NCBI GenBank assembly: GCA_018105865.1
Contig: CM030861.1
Coordinates: forward strand, 5,824,684 to 5,888,683
From: Metaphire vulgaris
Lineage: Eukaryota > Annelida > Clitellata > Crassiclitellata > Megascolecidae
DNA: 64,000 bases
Direction: 5' to 3'
The position numbers were made by a program, and so were the translations under genes. This document shows positions 63,871 to 64,000 of this stretch, in pieces (the stretch's first letter is position 1; the number at the start of each line of letters is the position of its first letter). The notes under the pieces are model-generated. The model did no database searches, had not been told where the DNA came from, and saw nothing but the letters and a program-made list of their open reading frames with translations.

Positions 63871-64000
63871 CAGGGACGTCATTTGGGGGGGCAGGGGGCA
63901 TTTGCCCCCCCCTGATTTTGAGGAAAAAATTTTTTTTCTTGTGTTATTTAGTATTTAGTTTTTTACATGTCCTAAAGGAGCGCCTGATATGATGTGGAGT
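63871..64000. mobile_element. Further insertion cut by the window end
   Basis: Just after the conserved 'DEDLN' of the host frame, GC-rich CAGGGACGTCATTTGGGGG begins and coding similarity stops, giving way to G/C runs and a T-rich stretch. It looks like the left end of another MITE. No right end or duplication can be seen. Confidence 0.55.

Overview
This is a metazoan nuclear genome window, most likely from a marine invertebrate. The support is spliced genes with GT-AG introns, clear animal orthologues (calcineurin A, the U7 snRNP protein LSM11, casein kinase 1 delta/epsilon), L2/RTE-like LINEs with microsatellite tails, and a dense load of hAT, Mutator-like, pogo-like and Harbinger-like elements. 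I cannot assign a phylum from the sequence. Base composition is AT-rich, and coding exons and young transposons stand out as GC-richer islands.

Layout. 1-8.6 kb: intron and the last three coding exons of calcineurin A on the + strand, with a 27-bp minisatellite that repeats the 3' splice site itself. 8.6-15.4 kb: a repeat-rich stretch with LINE remnants and several MITEs. 15.4-20.1 kb: a recently inserted non-autonomous LTR retrotransposon (gag-protease only). 20.1-22 kb: a LINE fragment with an internal inversion. 22-33.4 kb: LSM11 on the + strand in at least four exons. Its introns carry a pogo-like element, a Mutator-like MITE, a Harbinger-like MITE, and a 4-5 kb antisense reverse-transcriptase element directly joined to an intronless METAP2-like copy. 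33.4-37.6 kb: LINE fragments. 37.6-40.2 kb: no gene seen. 40.2-47.0 kb: casein kinase 1 delta/epsilon on the - strand (six firm coding exons plus candidate C-terminal exons), with a plausible upstream promoter near 51.7 kb. 47.4-50.8 kb: two hAT-type elements and a Mutator-like MITE, all with intact target-site duplications. 52.3-53.4 kb: an L2-like LINE on the - strand. 54.6-56.1 kb: a single-exon, membrane-anchored glycosyltransferase on the - strand with one 1-nt frameshift. 57.2-58.7 kb: a LINE split by a 1-kb hAT element. 61-64 kb: a ZMYM/hAT-transposase-like gene broken by four successive insertions.

The host genes do not form a pathway. They are ordinary housekeeping genes: a Ca2+/calmodulin phosphatase, histone pre-mRNA processing, a clock/Wnt-type kinase and a Golgi glycosyltransferase. 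The most unusual signals are (i) 21 tandem copies of the calcineurin splice-acceptor region, each carrying a stop codon in the exon frame, and (ii) the antisense RT plus METAP2 composite in the last LSM11 intron, whose METAP2-like part has a lysine-rich C-terminal extension. Splice joins were inferred from frame, consensus sites and family knowledge; no alignment or search was run.
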